Of a stretch of DNA of 64,000 bases, positions 1-7,890 are shown piece after piece (position 1 is the stretch's first letter; the number at the start of each line of letters is the position of its first letter). Source of the stretch: JAVEDQ01 sp963783105 (GTDB lineage Bacteria > Actinomycetota > Actinomycetes > Frankiales > Frankiaceae); contig CAWAMI010000002.1 in assembly GCA_963783105.1 (NCBI GenBank), positions 434,001 through 498,000 of the forward strand, in the 5' to 3' direction. A program made the translations under genes and the position numbers. Under the pieces are notes generated by a model that had not been told where the DNA came from, searched no databases, and was given only the letters and a program-made list of their open reading frames with translations.

Positions 1-368
1 TCGTTGATGAACGACACCTTCGACCACGACAACGACGGGGTCAGCCCGGCCTCGGGAACGTCGTAGGTGCGTTCGGCGGCGCGCTGGTCGAGGTTGGCCT
101 TCACCCGGCCGAGGTGATGGTTGAACGCCAGCCGGAACGCCCCCGCATGCGCCAGCAGCTGGCCGTGCTGCTCTGTGTTGACGTCCAGGGTGAACCGCAG
201 CGTCGTCGCCCGGGTCAACGGCAGCCCGGCATGCGACACCAGCACCTCGCCGTCCGACACCGACCGCACGTCTCCGCCCACGAGCAGCAGGCTCTCACCC
301 ACCACCGACAGAAACGTCGCGGCGGCGGCCCCAGCGAGCGAACCGCGACCGCGCACGCACCGAGTCAT
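1..368 (-). CDS. tnpB: TnpB-like RNA-guided nuclease/transposase, N-terminal part
   Basis: The minus-strand frame enters the window edge without a stop, so only the N-terminal ~122 residues are visible. After a ~45-residue leader it carries the segment RFTLDVNTEQHGQLLAHAGA followed by FRLAFNHHLGRVKANLD and a late LSWSKVSF. This matches the N-terminal helix-turn-helix region of OrfB/TnpB proteins of IS200/IS605 and IS607 elements (a 'thr-eq-...-aGa.R.afN..l' pattern). TnpB proteins are RuvC-type nucleases guided by an omega RNA, but the catalytic part lies outside the window. The start at 368 (ATG) is tentative. The family call rests on pattern recognition of the N-terminus alone. It sits next to an IS5-type transposase, so the left edge is a mobile-element cluster. 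Confidence 0.6.
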   Translation of the reverse strand, partial: MTRCVRGRGSLAGAAAATFLSVVGESLLLVGGDVRSVSDGEVLVSHAGLPLTRATTLRFTLDVNTEQHGQLLAHAGAFRLAFNHHLGRVKANLDQRAAERTYDVPEAGLTPSLSWSKVSFIN

Positions 369-428
369 GTACGGCGCCTCGGCGCAGCGCCCGATAGCCG
401 GCGTTCTCGCGCGGTTCCCGCGTAGGGC

Positions 429-470
429 TGTGCGAGATTTGCGCCGCTCTGGGTGCCCTGATCTCGCACA
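429..470. repeat. inverted repeat, hairpin-forming
   Basis: Perfect 10-bp arms (TGTGCGAGAT at 429-438, ATCTCGCACA at 461-470) enclose a 22-bp spacer, and three further G:C pairs follow outside one mismatch. It lies between the TnpB-like frame and the 3' end of the IS5-type transposase. It could be an element end, a REP-like palindrome or a bidirectional terminator between the two genes. Confidence 0.55.
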
Positions 471-502
471 CCCCCGGATTTGCCTGTTCCCGCGAGGTGC
501 CG

Positions 503-1330
503 CTATCGCGCTGTTCGTCGGCGTCGGCACAGGGTTGCCGCTGGTGCGACGGCGGCGTCGAGGACGACGGCGAGGCAGGCGATCTGCAGCCAGCCGCTAG
601 CAGACTCCAGGGTGTTCTCGAAGGAGCGTGCAAGCCGGCGGTGCCGTAGTAGCCGTCCGTGCGCGACCTCAACCCGCCAGGCCGACGGCAAGGGCACGAA
701 GGTGCCCTTCTTCTCCTCGTGCCCGACCCGCCGGACCTCGAGGCCGCGCGCGTCGCCGAGCTTCTTCGCCCCGGCGGTCGTCACGCCCCGGTCCACCACG
801 ACGAGCTGCAGCCGGTCGTCCTGGTCCCTCCCGCTCATGTAGTCGAGGAGCGCGGCGGTGGTGTGGTTCTCGTGCGTCGAGGCGGGCAGCGCGAGCGCGG
901 CGAGCGGCAGGCCGGTGATGTCGACGGCGATCGCCCGCTTCGCACCGTTCGTCGACCCAGAAGGTCCGCCGCGGTCGTGGAAGGTCTTGCCGCCCAGGGA
1001 AGCACCGCGACCCAGGTGGGTGTCGACCACGACCATCGACGGAAGCGGATCCGGTCGCCCGGCACGGAGCCGAACGTGGCGGTGCAGCGCAGCCAGCAGC
1101 CGGGACCACGTCCCGTTGCGTGACCAGCGCCGGAACTGCGACCACACCCGCGTCCACGGCCCGAACTCCCGCGGCAGGCGCCGCCACTGACAGCCGGTGT
1201 AGGCGACGTACAGCATTCCATCGATCACGTGCCTGACGTCCTCGCTGAACCACCGCCCGCGCTTGCCCGCCACGTCAACGAGCGGCCGAAGCAGCAACCA
1301 CTGCGCGCCCGTCATGTCGGTCGGATACAC
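503..1330 (-). CDS. IS5-family DDE transposase
   Basis: The protein has 275 aa. The N-terminus (MYPTDMTGAQWLLLRPLV) and the following CQWRRLP segment are the DUF4096-type N-terminal domain of IS5-group transposases. The DDE catalytic triad appears complete: Asp103 (VVVDTH), Asp180 (LVVVDRG) and Glu221 (RVEVAHGRL), followed by the family RHRRLARSFENTLES motif. Length and motifs suggest an intact enzyme that cuts and pastes its own element. I could not identify convincing terminal inverted repeats, although a GCGATCA tandem repeat lies just upstream (about 1349-1370). With the adjacent TnpB-like fragment it marks an insertion hotspot. Confidence 0.85.
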   Translation of the reverse strand: MYPTDMTGAQWLLLRPLVDVAGKRGRWFSEDVRHVIDGMLYVAYTGCQWRRLPREFGPWTRVWSQFRRWSRNGTWSRLLAALHRHVRLRAGRPDPLPSMVVVDTHLGRGASLGGKTFHDRGGPSGSTNGAKRAIAVDITGLPLAALALPASTHENHTTAALLDYMSGRDQDDRLQLVVVDRGVTTAGAKKLGDARGLEVRRVGHEEKKGTFVPLPSAWRVEVAHGRLLRHRRLARSFENTLESASGWLQIACLAVVLDAAVAPAATLCRRRRTAR

Positions 1331-1491
1331 GCCTCAAGGCATCGGCAACTGCGATCAGCGATCAGCGATCTTGAGCCCGAAAGGGACACACTCAGTGAGT
1401 CGTAGATAACTCGCCCGGTTCGCGGAACTGCCAGCTTCCTGCGAAAGGATCGCGGGGGAACGCCGTCGTTCGCCCGATCCTGGAGGTTCTC

Positions 1492-1926
1492 GTGCGCCGC
1501 ACCGTTCTGGTGTCCCTGGTCGCCGCCGGAGGTCTCGTCCTCGTCGCCGGCTGTGGGGACGACAGCAGCAGCCCATCGGCGGCGCCGAGCGCTCCCGCCT
1601 CCGCCGCGCCGACGAGTGCGAGCACGACGGCCCCCGCGCCGGCCGCCTCGGCGAGCCCGGCGTCGAACGTCGTCGGCACCGCCACGCTGAAGGGCGGCAA
1701 GCCCCAGGACGGCGTCCAGCGCATCTCGACGAAGGCCGGCGAGCCCGCCGTACTCATGGTCACCAGCGACACCGCGACCGAGATCCACGTCCACGGCGCC
1801 GACCGCACGGTGCAGGTCCCGGCCAACGAGACGACCGCCGTCGACGTGAGCGAGCCGGCCGGCGGCAGCTACGAGGTCGAGGACCACGCGAGCGGCGCCC
1901 TCATCGCCCAGCTGCGCGTCTCCTGA
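1492..1926 (+). CDS. lipoprotein with predicted cupredoxin-like domain
   Basis: A GTG start is preceded by a good GGAGG at the right distance. The 144-aa product has a type II signal with lipobox LVAGC (Cys about residue 18), then a ~35-residue Ala/Ser/Pro linker, then a compact ~80-residue domain rich in beta-strands (…AVLMVTSDTATEIHVHG…VQVPANETTAV). That pattern resembles the cupredoxin-like EfeO/PcoC-type folds found on actinobacterial lipoproteins. It would be anchored on the outer face of the membrane. The downstream membrane-protein gene starts at the very next base, so the two are co-transcribed and probably act together. The molecular function is unknown; metal binding via His residues is only an inference. 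Confidence 0.8.
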   Translation: MRRTVLVSLVAAGGLVLVAGCGDDSSSPSAAPSAPASAAPTSASTTAPAPAASASPASNVVGTATLKGGKPQDGVQRISTKAGEPAVLMVTSDTATEIHVHGADRTVQVPANETTAVDVSEPAGGSYEVEDHASGALIAQLRVS

Positions 1927-3258
1927 ATGATCCTCGCCCACGGCGTGGGCGGGCGTAGCGACCTGCCCGTCCCGACCGGTCTCGCGGTCGCGGCGGCGGC
2001 GACCGCCGTCATCGTCTCGTTCCTGGCGCTCGGCGTCCTGTGGCGGCGGCCACAGCTGCGGGGCGGCGCCGCCGGTCGTCCCCTGCCGGCCGCGCTCGCC
2101 CGGATCCTCGACTCGCCGGTCTTCCGCGGTGTGTTGCGGGCGATCACGCTGATTCTCGTCGCGTTCGTGCTGGCGGCGGCGTTCGTCGGCTCCGACGAGA
2201 CGCGCTTCAACCCGGCGCCCTACCTGCTGTACGTGACGTTCTGGGCCGGCATGGTCTTCGTCTGCCTGCTGTTCGGCCCGGTCTGGCGGGTGGTCAACCC
2301 CCTGCGGGTCGTGCACGCCGGCCTCGCCCGCCTGCTGGGCGTCGACAAGGCCGAGGGGCTGCGGCCCCTGCCCGAGCGCGTGGGCATGTGGCCCGCCGCG
2401 GCCTGGATCGCCGTGTTCACCTGGTTGGAGCTGGTGTTCCCGGACCGTGCCGAGCCGCAGGTCGTCGGTGGTTTCCTCGTCGCGTACGCGGTCGTCAACA
2501 TCTGGCTGGGCCTCATCTTCGGCTCCCGCTGGTTCGCGAACGGCGACGGCTTCGAGGTCTGGTTCTCCCTCGTCGGCCGCATGTCGCCGCTCGGCCGGCG
2601 CGACGACGGCGTGCTCGTCGTGCGCAACCCGCTGAACGGGGTCGCGGCCCAACCGGTGGTCGCCGGGCTCGTCGCGGTCGTCGTCGTCCTGATCGGCTCC
2701 ACCGCGTTCGACGGGCTGACCCGCACTCTGTGGTGGACGAACAACGTCAACGCCGACGACGTGCCGATCGGGACGCTGGGGTTCGTCGGCGCGATCGCCG
2801 TCATCTCGATCGGCTACCTGACCGCGGCGCGGCTGTCCGCCTGGTCGGCCCGCCGCGGCCGATACCGCACCGTGCCGCCGTCCGCGGCGATGCCGGGGCT
2901 GTTCGTCCCCACGCTGATCCCGATCGCCATCGGCTACACCATCGCGCACTACTTCTCGCTGCTGTTCCTCGACGGGCAGATCCCGATCGCGCTGATCAGC
3001 GACCCCTTCGACCGCGAGTGGAACCTGTTCGGCACGGCCGATCTGCGGGTGAACTACGCGCTGGTGAGCACCGAGGTCATCGCCGCGGTGCAGATCGGCG
3101 CGGTCGTGCTCGGGCACGTGCTCGCCGTCGTCTCGGCGCACGACCGGGCGTTGGTGGAGGTGAAGCCGGCGTCGGCGGCGACCCGCAGCCAGTACCCGCT
3201 GCTCGCGCTGATGGTGGGCCTCACCTGTCTCGCGATCGGGCTGCTCGTCGGGACCTGA
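1927..3258 (+). CDS. polytopic integral membrane protein (actinobacterial 'fenitrothion hydrolase'-annotated family)
   Basis: The product has 443 aa with about ten hydrophobic segments spread over its length (for example residues ~15-38, 70-90, 97-115, 160-175, 190-205 and several C-terminal ones). It starts with ATG directly after the TGA of the lipoprotein gene, so the pair is translationally linked. Proteins of this appearance are often labelled 'fenitrothion hydrolase' in actinobacterial genomes; I see no hydrolase catalytic motif and would not infer that activity. Conserved-looking elements are FGPVWRVVNPLR and GDGFEVWFSLVGRMSPLGRR on the inner loops. With the lipoprotein partner a role in metal handling or transport is possible but unproven. 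Confidence 0.8.
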   Translation: MILAHGVGGRSDLPVPTGLAVAAAATAVIVSFLALGVLWRRPQLRGGAAGRPLPAALARILDSPVFRGVLRAITLILVAFVLAAAFVGSDETRFNPAPYLLYVTFWAGMVFVCLLFGPVWRVVNPLRVVHAGLARLLGVDKAEGLRPLPERVGMWPAAAWIAVFTWLELVFPDRAEPQVVGGFLVAYAVVNIWLGLIFGSRWFANGDGFEVWFSLVGRMSPLGRRDDGVLVVRNPLNGVAAQPVVAGLVAVVVVLIGSTAFDGLTRTLWWTNNVNADDVPIGTLGFVGAIAVISIGYLTAARLSAWSARRGRYRTVPPSAAMPGLFVPTLIPIAIGYTIAHYFSLLFLDGQIPIALISDPFDREWNLFGTADLRVNYALVSTEVIAAVQIGAVVLGHVLAVVSAHDRALVEVKPASAATRSQYPLLALMVGLTCLAIGLLVGT

Positions 3259-3270
3259 GCCAGGTCCGGC

Positions 3271-3411
3271 TCAGGGTTGCGGAGTGGCGGGGTCCTCCGC
3301 GCGCACCTCGTCGGCGACTTCTTCCTCGGGACGCGGGTTCCGGGTGGGGTCCGGCTCGATGACGTCCAGCGGGGGCTGGTCCTGCTGTTCGGGCGGCTGT
3401 GCGGTGCTCAT
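3271..3411 (-). CDS. small hypothetical Pro/Glu-rich protein
   Basis: This 46-aa frame begins at ATG 3411 (MSTAQPPEQQDQPPLD) and ends at TGA 3271. It is acidic, rich in Pro, Gln and Glu, has no hydrophobic core and is probably disordered. It follows the GNAT gene on the same strand after 28 bp and converges on the membrane-protein gene. No family is recognised. Coding status is plausible because codon third positions are GC-rich, but it is short. Confidence 0.4.
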   Translation of the reverse strand: MSTAQPPEQQDQPPLDVIEPDPTRNPRPEEEVADEVRAEDPATPQP

Positions 3412-3439
3412 GCGCTAAGCCTCCCCCGCCGCAGGCCCG

Positions 3440-4003
3440 TCAGTCGTCGGTGGCGTCGGCGCCGACGGCCTCCAGTGCGGAGGCCGCCGCGGTCACGTCG
3501 TGGGCCAACACCACCAGGTCCTGCAGCTGGCCGCGGCCGTCGCGGATCTGGTCGGTCAGCAACGCCTCGCCCCGGAAACCGAGGGAGTTGAACATCGCGA
3601 TGGCCCCTTCCTGCACCGCCACGACCTCGACCACGAGCTTGGAGAGCCCCATCTCGACGGCCTGCCGCAGCGCGTGCGCGGCGAGCGACGCACCCACACC
3701 CCGGCCGCGGGCCGAGGGGGCGACCACGAGCCGGAGCTCACCGACGTGGGACGACCAGCCCGTCAACGGCAGGACCGCGACGTAGCCGACGACGTCCTCG
3801 CCGTCGCAGGCGACCCATCGGCGCGCCCCGATCCCCTCGTCCTCGCCGTCGGCCCAGCCGGCGACGACGTTCCGGTCGGTGAGCGGCTCCTTCACGAAGG
3901 TCAGATCGCCCTCGGGCAGGGCGGCGAAGAACTCCCCGAGGCCGTCCACACGGTCCGGCGTCAGCTCGAGCAGCGACAGGTCCGTTGTCGTCCTCGACGT
4001 CAT
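3440..4003 (-). CDS. GNAT-family N-acetyltransferase
   Basis: The 187-aa product carries the acetyl-CoA pyrophosphate-binding loop RGRGVGA at about residues 99-105 (in LVVAPSARGRGVGASLA), followed by the downstream helix and the strand …LVVEVVAVQEGAIAMFNSLGF that is typical of GNAT proteins. It should transfer an acyl group from acyl-CoA to an amine or protein substrate; the substrate cannot be read from sequence. Its ATG overlaps the TGA of phaC by four bases (ATGA), so it is the third gene of the phaE-phaC operon and may act on that pathway or simply be co-expressed. Confidence 0.88.
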   Translation of the reverse strand: MTSRTTTDLSLLELTPDRVDGLGEFFAALPEGDLTFVKEPLTDRNVVAGWADGEDEGIGARRWVACDGEDVVGYVAVLPLTGWSSHVGELRLVVAPSARGRGVGASLAAHALRQAVEMGLSKLVVEVVAVQEGAIAMFNSLGFRGEALLTDQIRDGRGQLQDLVVLAHDVTAAASALEAVGADATDD

Positions 4004-5109
4004 GGGGACACCTCCGCACCCTTCTCGCTGCGCTTCTGCAGGAAGTCGATGATCGTCGGGATCGTCACCTTGGCCGCCGTCTTGCCCACGGCCAGCCCGA
4101 TGTGCCCGGCCTGCAGCCGCAGCTCGTCCTTGTCCTCCGACCCGACGAGGTCGATCAGCGGCGCGGCGGCCTCCACCGGGACGATGTGGTCCTTCTCGGC
4201 GACGACGTTGAGGAACGGGCAGGTGATCTCCGACAGGTGCACCGCGTCCCCCCCGAGACGGACCTCGTCGTTCATCAGCCCGTTGCGGCGCACCAGCTGG
4301 TCGACCGTCTGCCGCGCGGCGGCGCCGGGGAACGGGATGTGGTCCTCGGTCCACTGCGTCATCGTCCGGTGCGCCACGAGGTACCGGTCGCTGTCGAGGT
4401 TCTGCAGCAGGTTGGCGTACTTGCTGACGTCGGCGGTCGGCTTGAGGACGCGGAAGGCCTGCCGGATGACGTTCGGCGGGATATTGCCCGTGTCGTCGAC
4501 AAGCTCGTCGACCTCGAGGTTGCCCGGCTGCACGGCCTGGGTCATGAGGCCCATCTTCGTGAAGTCGATCGGGGTCGCGATGGTGGTGAGGCTGCGGATC
4601 GGCAGCTCCGGATGACGAGCCGCGGTCAGCAACGCGAGGTCACCGCCGAAGCAGTAACCCAGGAAGTTCAGCTCGTCCGCGCCGGTCACCTCCAGCACGC
4701 GGCGCATCGCCCTCGGCAGGTAGCCGTCGACGTAGTCCTCGAGGGTGTTCTGCGCGTCCCGCTCGTCGGCGACCCCGAAGTCGAGGAGGAAGACGTCGAA
4801 GCCGGCATCACGCAGGTGCTCGACGAAGCTGTTGCCGGGATGCAGATCGAGGATGTAGCTGCGGCTGACCAGGCTGAAGCAGATGAACAGCGGCGGTGAC
4901 CAGCGCACCTGATCACTGCGGTACCGCCAGAGGCTGCACCGGTCCTCGGTCCAGACCACGTCCTTCGGCGTCGCGCCGACCGGCACGGCGTCGAGACCGG
5001 TCGCGACCTTGATGCCGTTACGGGCGCGTAGTGCGTTGCGCTCGGCCTCGCGGCGGATGCGCCCCACCACGGCCTCGGCCGTCTGATACGGGTTCAGCAG
5101 ACTCGGCAC
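4000..5109 (-). CDS. phaC: poly(3-hydroxyalkanoate) synthase, class III-type PhaC
   Basis: The 369-aa length fits the short class III/IV PhaC enzymes, which polymerise (R)-3-hydroxyacyl-CoA into storage polyester on cytoplasmic granules. The lipase-like box is GYCFGG with the nucleophilic cysteine at Cys153. The other triad members are Asp307 (AEKDHIVP) and His336 (QAGHIGL). The N-terminus (MPSLLNPYQTAEAVVGRIRR) and the LNFLGYCFGGDLAL core are typical of PhaC. The gene begins inside the upstream phaE-like frame (92-bp overlap) and ends in an ATGA overlap with the GNAT gene. Class III synthases need a PhaE partner, which the upstream gene could supply. Confidence 0.92.
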   Translation of the reverse strand: MPSLLNPYQTAEAVVGRIRREAERNALRARNGIKVATGLDAVPVGATPKDVVWTEDRCSLWRYRSDQVRWSPPLFICFSLVSRSYILDLHPGNSFVEHLRDAGFDVFLLDFGVADERDAQNTLEDYVDGYLPRAMRRVLEVTGADELNFLGYCFGGDLALLTAARHPELPIRSLTTIATPIDFTKMGLMTQAVQPGNLEVDELVDDTGNIPPNVIRQAFRVLKPTADVSKYANLLQNLDSDRYLVAHRTMTQWTEDHIPFPGAAARQTVDQLVRRNGLMNDEVRLGGDAVHLSEITCPFLNVVAEKDHIVPVEAAAPLIDLVGSEDKDELRLQAGHIGLAVGKTAAKVTIPTIIDFLQKRSEKGAEVSP

Positions 5110-5416
5110 GGTTCGCCTCCTCGAGCGCTCGGGTCAGGTCGCGCACACGACGGTCCAGGGTGATGACCTGCTCCCGCAGGCGCGTGACGTCGCTGCCGGC
5201 CGGCAGGTTCATCAGGTGCCACAGCCGTCGTGTCCGCCGCTCGACGATCCTGCGCGCCTCCGCCTGCGCGCGCACGGTCACCGACAGCAGCTGCGCGAAC
5301 TCCTTCGTCTGCACCAGCGACTCGAGCTGCGGCGCAAGGCGCGAGTCGACGGCGTCGTAGGCCTGGCGCCAGATCGGTTTTCCAGGTGGCGGCGGCTTGC
5401 TGGGGTTGTCGCTCAC
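5018..5416 (-). CDS. small PhaE-like PHA synthase subunit (candidate)
   Basis: The 132-aa product starts at ATG 5416 with a Pro-rich head (MSDNPSKPPPPGKPIW), then a long amphipathic helical region ending in a heptad-like stretch (VTRLREQVITLDRRVRDLTR…). This matches the C-terminal part of PhaE/PhaR subunits, which form coiled coils with PhaC. It is much shorter than classical PhaE (~350 aa). The last ~30 residues are Arg/Gly/Pro-rich and are encoded by bases shared with the first 92 bp of phaC in another frame. Its position directly before phaC supports the PhaE-like call, but sequence similarity alone is modest. Confidence 0.6.
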   Translation of the reverse strand: MSDNPSKPPPPGKPIWRQAYDAVDSRLAPQLESLVQTKEFAQLLSVTVRAQAEARRIVERRTRRLWHLMNLPAGSDVTRLREQVITLDRRVRDLTRALEEANRAESAEPVSDGRGRGGAHPPRGRAQRTTRP

Positions 5417-5475
5417 GCAGGACCCCTACCCGCCTTGTGTTCGCCGTCACAGCAGCGAGCGGAGAAGATGACGAC

Positions 5476-6369
5476 ATGGACATGGGATTCGGGCTTCCGG
5501 TCTCGGGGGCGTGGGCCACGCCGGAGAACCTGACGACGATCGCCACCCGCGCCGAGGAACTCGGCTACGCGACGCTGTGGAGCTTCCAGAGGCTGTTCGT
5601 CGCGGAGAGCCAGCCGTTGCCGCCCGCGTACGCGAGCGTGCTCGACCCGCTGGTCCCGTTGGGGTTCGCCGCCGCCGTCACCGAGCGGATCCGGCTCGGG
5701 ACCGCGATCGTGAACATGCCCTACCAGGCGCCGCCCGTACTCGCGAAGTCGCTCGCCTCGTTGGACGTGCTGAGCAACGGTCGCCTGGTGGCCGGGCTCG
5801 GGCTCGGCTGGTCGCCGGACGAGTTCGCGAGCGTCGGGATCCCGTACGAGCGCCGCGGCGCGCGGGCCGAGGAGTACCTCGCGGCCCTGCGGGCGCTGTG
5901 GGGGCCGGACCCGGTCAGCGTCGACGGCGAGTTCTACTCCGTGCCGCGCGCGTCGGTGTTGCCGAAGCCGGTGCAGCAGCCCGGGCCGCCGGTCCTGCTC
6001 GGCGGCACGGCGCCGCGGGCCCTCCGGCGCGCCGGGGCGCAGGCCGACGGCTGGATCAGCAGCAGCCGCGCCGACCTCGAGACGATCGGCGAGCCGGTCG
6101 AGGCTGTCCGGGCGGGCGCGCGGGAGGCCGGGCGCGACCCGTCGGCGTTGGAGTTCGTCTGCCGCGGCGTGGTGCTCGACGCCCCGCGCACCCGCCCGCT
6201 CACCGGCTCCCTGGACGAGATCCGGGCCGACCTGCCCGGGTTGGCCGAACAGGGCATCACCGAGACGTTCGTCGACCTGAACTTCGACCCGACCGTCGGC
6301 AACCCGGACGTGCCGCCGGAGACGGCGATGCGCCGGGCGCTCGAGGTGCTGGGGGCACTGGCACCCTGA
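5476..6369 (+). CDS. LLM-class (luciferase-like, F420- or FMN-dependent) oxidoreductase
   Basis: The 297-aa product has the TIM-barrel features of bacterial luciferase-like monooxygenases: N-terminal MDMGFGLPVSGAWATPENL, the ATLWSFQRLF strand, ERIRLGTAIVNMPYQAPPVL, the GRLVAGLGLGWSPDEF motif, and PPVLLGGTAPRALRRAG near the cofactor phosphate site. Actinobacterial members of the TIGR03619-like group use F420 to reduce or oxidise small molecules; the substrate is not predictable. ATG 5476 was chosen because the conserved N-terminus begins here. It is transcribed divergently from the pha operon. Confidence 0.88.
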   Translation: MDMGFGLPVSGAWATPENLTTIATRAEELGYATLWSFQRLFVAESQPLPPAYASVLDPLVPLGFAAAVTERIRLGTAIVNMPYQAPPVLAKSLASLDVLSNGRLVAGLGLGWSPDEFASVGIPYERRGARAEEYLAALRALWGPDPVSVDGEFYSVPRASVLPKPVQQPGPPVLLGGTAPRALRRAGAQADGWISSSRADLETIGEPVEAVRAGAREAGRDPSALEFVCRGVVLDAPRTRPLTGSLDEIRADLPGLAEQGITETFVDLNFDPTVGNPDVPPETAMRRALEVLGALAP

Positions 6370-6415
6370 GATCAGCCCCCCTGACACCAGCAGCGCGGCG
6401 CATGGCCGGCGGGCG

Positions 6416-7114
6416 TCAGCTCAGGTTCGACTTCAGGAAGTCGACGGTGCGCGACCAGGCGAGCTTGGCGCTCTCCGGGTCGTGGGTGCCCAGCGGGTTC
6501 TCGTCGTTGTGGAACGCGTGGCCCGCCGGATAGAGGTGGAACGTGACCTCGACGCCGGCCTCGTTGCGGATCTGCTCCTCGGTGGCCCGCGCCGCGTCCG
6601 GCGGGTACATCGTGTCCTGCTCGCCGTAGTGCCCCAGCACGGGTGCGGTGAGGCCGCGGTAGGAGTCGGGAACGCCCTGGCCCACGCCGTAGAACGGCAC
6701 GGCTGCGCCGACCTTGTCCCCCTGCTGGGCGGCGAGGAGCAGCACGAAGCCGCCACCCATGCAGAACCCGACCACGCCGACCTTGCTGCTGGTCACCGCC
6801 TCGTGTCCGAGCAGGTAGTCGACCGCACCGCCCAGGTCCTGCGCCGCCTGCTCGGCCGGCAGCTCCTGCATCAACTGCCCGGCCTCGTCGGCGTCGTGCG
6901 TCGTCCTGCCGCCGAACAGGTCGGGGGCGAGGGCGACGAAGCCCTCGCCGGCGAGCCGGTCGCAGATGTCGGCGATGTGGTCGGTCAGTCCCCACCACTC
7001 CTGGATGACGATGACCCCGGGACCGGAACCGCCGGAGGGGGTGGCGAGGTATCCGTGGGCCTCCCCGCCGTTGCTCGGGAAGCTGACGTTCTGACGGGAG
7101 TTGTGCTCGACCAT
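6416..7114 (-). CDS. dienelactone hydrolase family protein
   Basis: The 232-aa alpha/beta hydrolase starts at ATG 7114 (MVEHNSRQNV). The nucleophile motif is VVGFCMGGGF with Cys118, and Asp167 (GEQDTMYP) and His199 (PAGHAFHN) complete the triad. The early QEWWGLTDHI segment (Glu39) is the conserved helper element of this family. Classical members open the lactone of dienelactone during chloroaromatic degradation, but many act on other esters; no aromatic-degradation genes are nearby, so the substrate stays open. The length is standard for the family. Confidence 0.9.
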   Translation of the reverse strand: MVEHNSRQNVSFPSNGGEAHGYLATPSGGSGPGVIVIQEWWGLTDHIADICDRLAGEGFVALAPDLFGGRTTHDADEAGQLMQELPAEQAAQDLGGAVDYLLGHEAVTSSKVGVVGFCMGGGFVLLLAAQQGDKVGAAVPFYGVGQGVPDSYRGLTAPVLGHYGEQDTMYPPDAARATEEQIRNEAGVEVTFHLYPAGHAFHNDENPLGTHDPESAKLAWSRTVDFLKSNLS

Positions 7115-7260
7115 GCCTGTCCTTACCCGCTCAAGAGCCTTCGCTTGCGACGATGTCTGCCATCCGAACCGTAGCCCCTGCGCCGAGCGCGCCGAAGGGG
7201 GCCAGGGACCCGGACGGGGCATCATCGGGGCGCAGCGACGGATCGGTGGAGGGAGGTGAC

Positions 7261-7878
7261 ATGCGCCAGGTCACGCCGCAGAAGCCGCACCGCTCGTCGG
7301 TCTCCGCATCATCGCCCTCGCGGACGAGCATCTCCCTGAGCAAGACGTCGTCGGGCGACGGCGGTCGAGGTTGTCCGCCTCAGGAGCAACGCACCTATCC
7401 GGCCGCGGCACTCGCGGTCGTGCTGGTCGTCGGCATCGTCCTCGGCCTGTTGTTCGCCGGGTTGATCTCGGCGTTCGTCGGCGGCGGGGAATCGTCGTCG
7501 GGCCGGCCGGACGGAAGCGCGTCACCCTCGAGCAGCAGCTCCGCCTCGTCGGATCTGGCGACGACCCAGCGAACCGACGAGATCCGCGCCAACTCCGCCC
7601 CCGAGAACCGGGACGTCCGCGTCTTCGCGTGCGGGGTCGACGGCAACGGCTACGCCTCCGCCCGCGTGCTCGTCACCAACGGCGGCGACGACGAGGCGAC
7701 CTACGCCGTCCGGGTCATCTTCGCCTCGGCGTCCGACGGCGACATCATCAGCGACGACGTCGCTCACGTGCAGCACCTGGCTCCCGGGACGTCCGCACCG
7801 CTGCAGACGGTGAACGCGATCGACCGGGCGCCGGACGGCAACGTCGTGTGCAGGTTGGGCAGCGTCTCGAGGTTCTGA
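7261..7878 (+). CDS. single-pass membrane protein with extracellular FxxLyD-like domain
   Basis: With ATG 7261 (preceded by GGAGG four to five bases upstream) the product has 205 aa. It consists of a Ser/Arg-rich N-terminus of about 52 residues, one transmembrane helix (AALAVVLVVGIVLGLLFAGL), a Ser/Gly-rich linker and a ~100-residue beta-rich domain (…VRVFACGVDGNGYASARVLV…) that contains two Cys (in FACGV and VVCRL) probably forming a disulfide. The pattern of small extracellular domains with NGGDDEATYAVRVIF resembles FxLYD-type 'conjugal transfer/lipoprotein' domains. The first ~30 residues are compositionally odd and overlap an antisense frame, so a later start cannot be excluded. Confidence 0.65.
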   Translation: MRQVTPQKPHRSSVSASSPSRTSISLSKTSSGDGGRGCPPQEQRTYPAAALAVVLVVGIVLGLLFAGLISAFVGGGESSSGRPDGSASPSSSSSASSDLATTQRTDEIRANSAPENRDVRVFACGVDGNGYASARVLVTNGGDDEATYAVRVIFASASDGDIISDDVAHVQHLAPGTSAPLQTVNAIDRAPDGNVVCRLGSVSRF

Positions 7879-7890
7879 ACGCGGGCGGAT

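Noticed and set aside
1312..3141. A 609-residue open minus-strand frame opposite the lipoprotein and membrane-protein genes
   Set aside because: It is antisense to well-supported genes, is dominated by Arg/Asp/Gly/His and contains no family motif; high GC content produces such frames.
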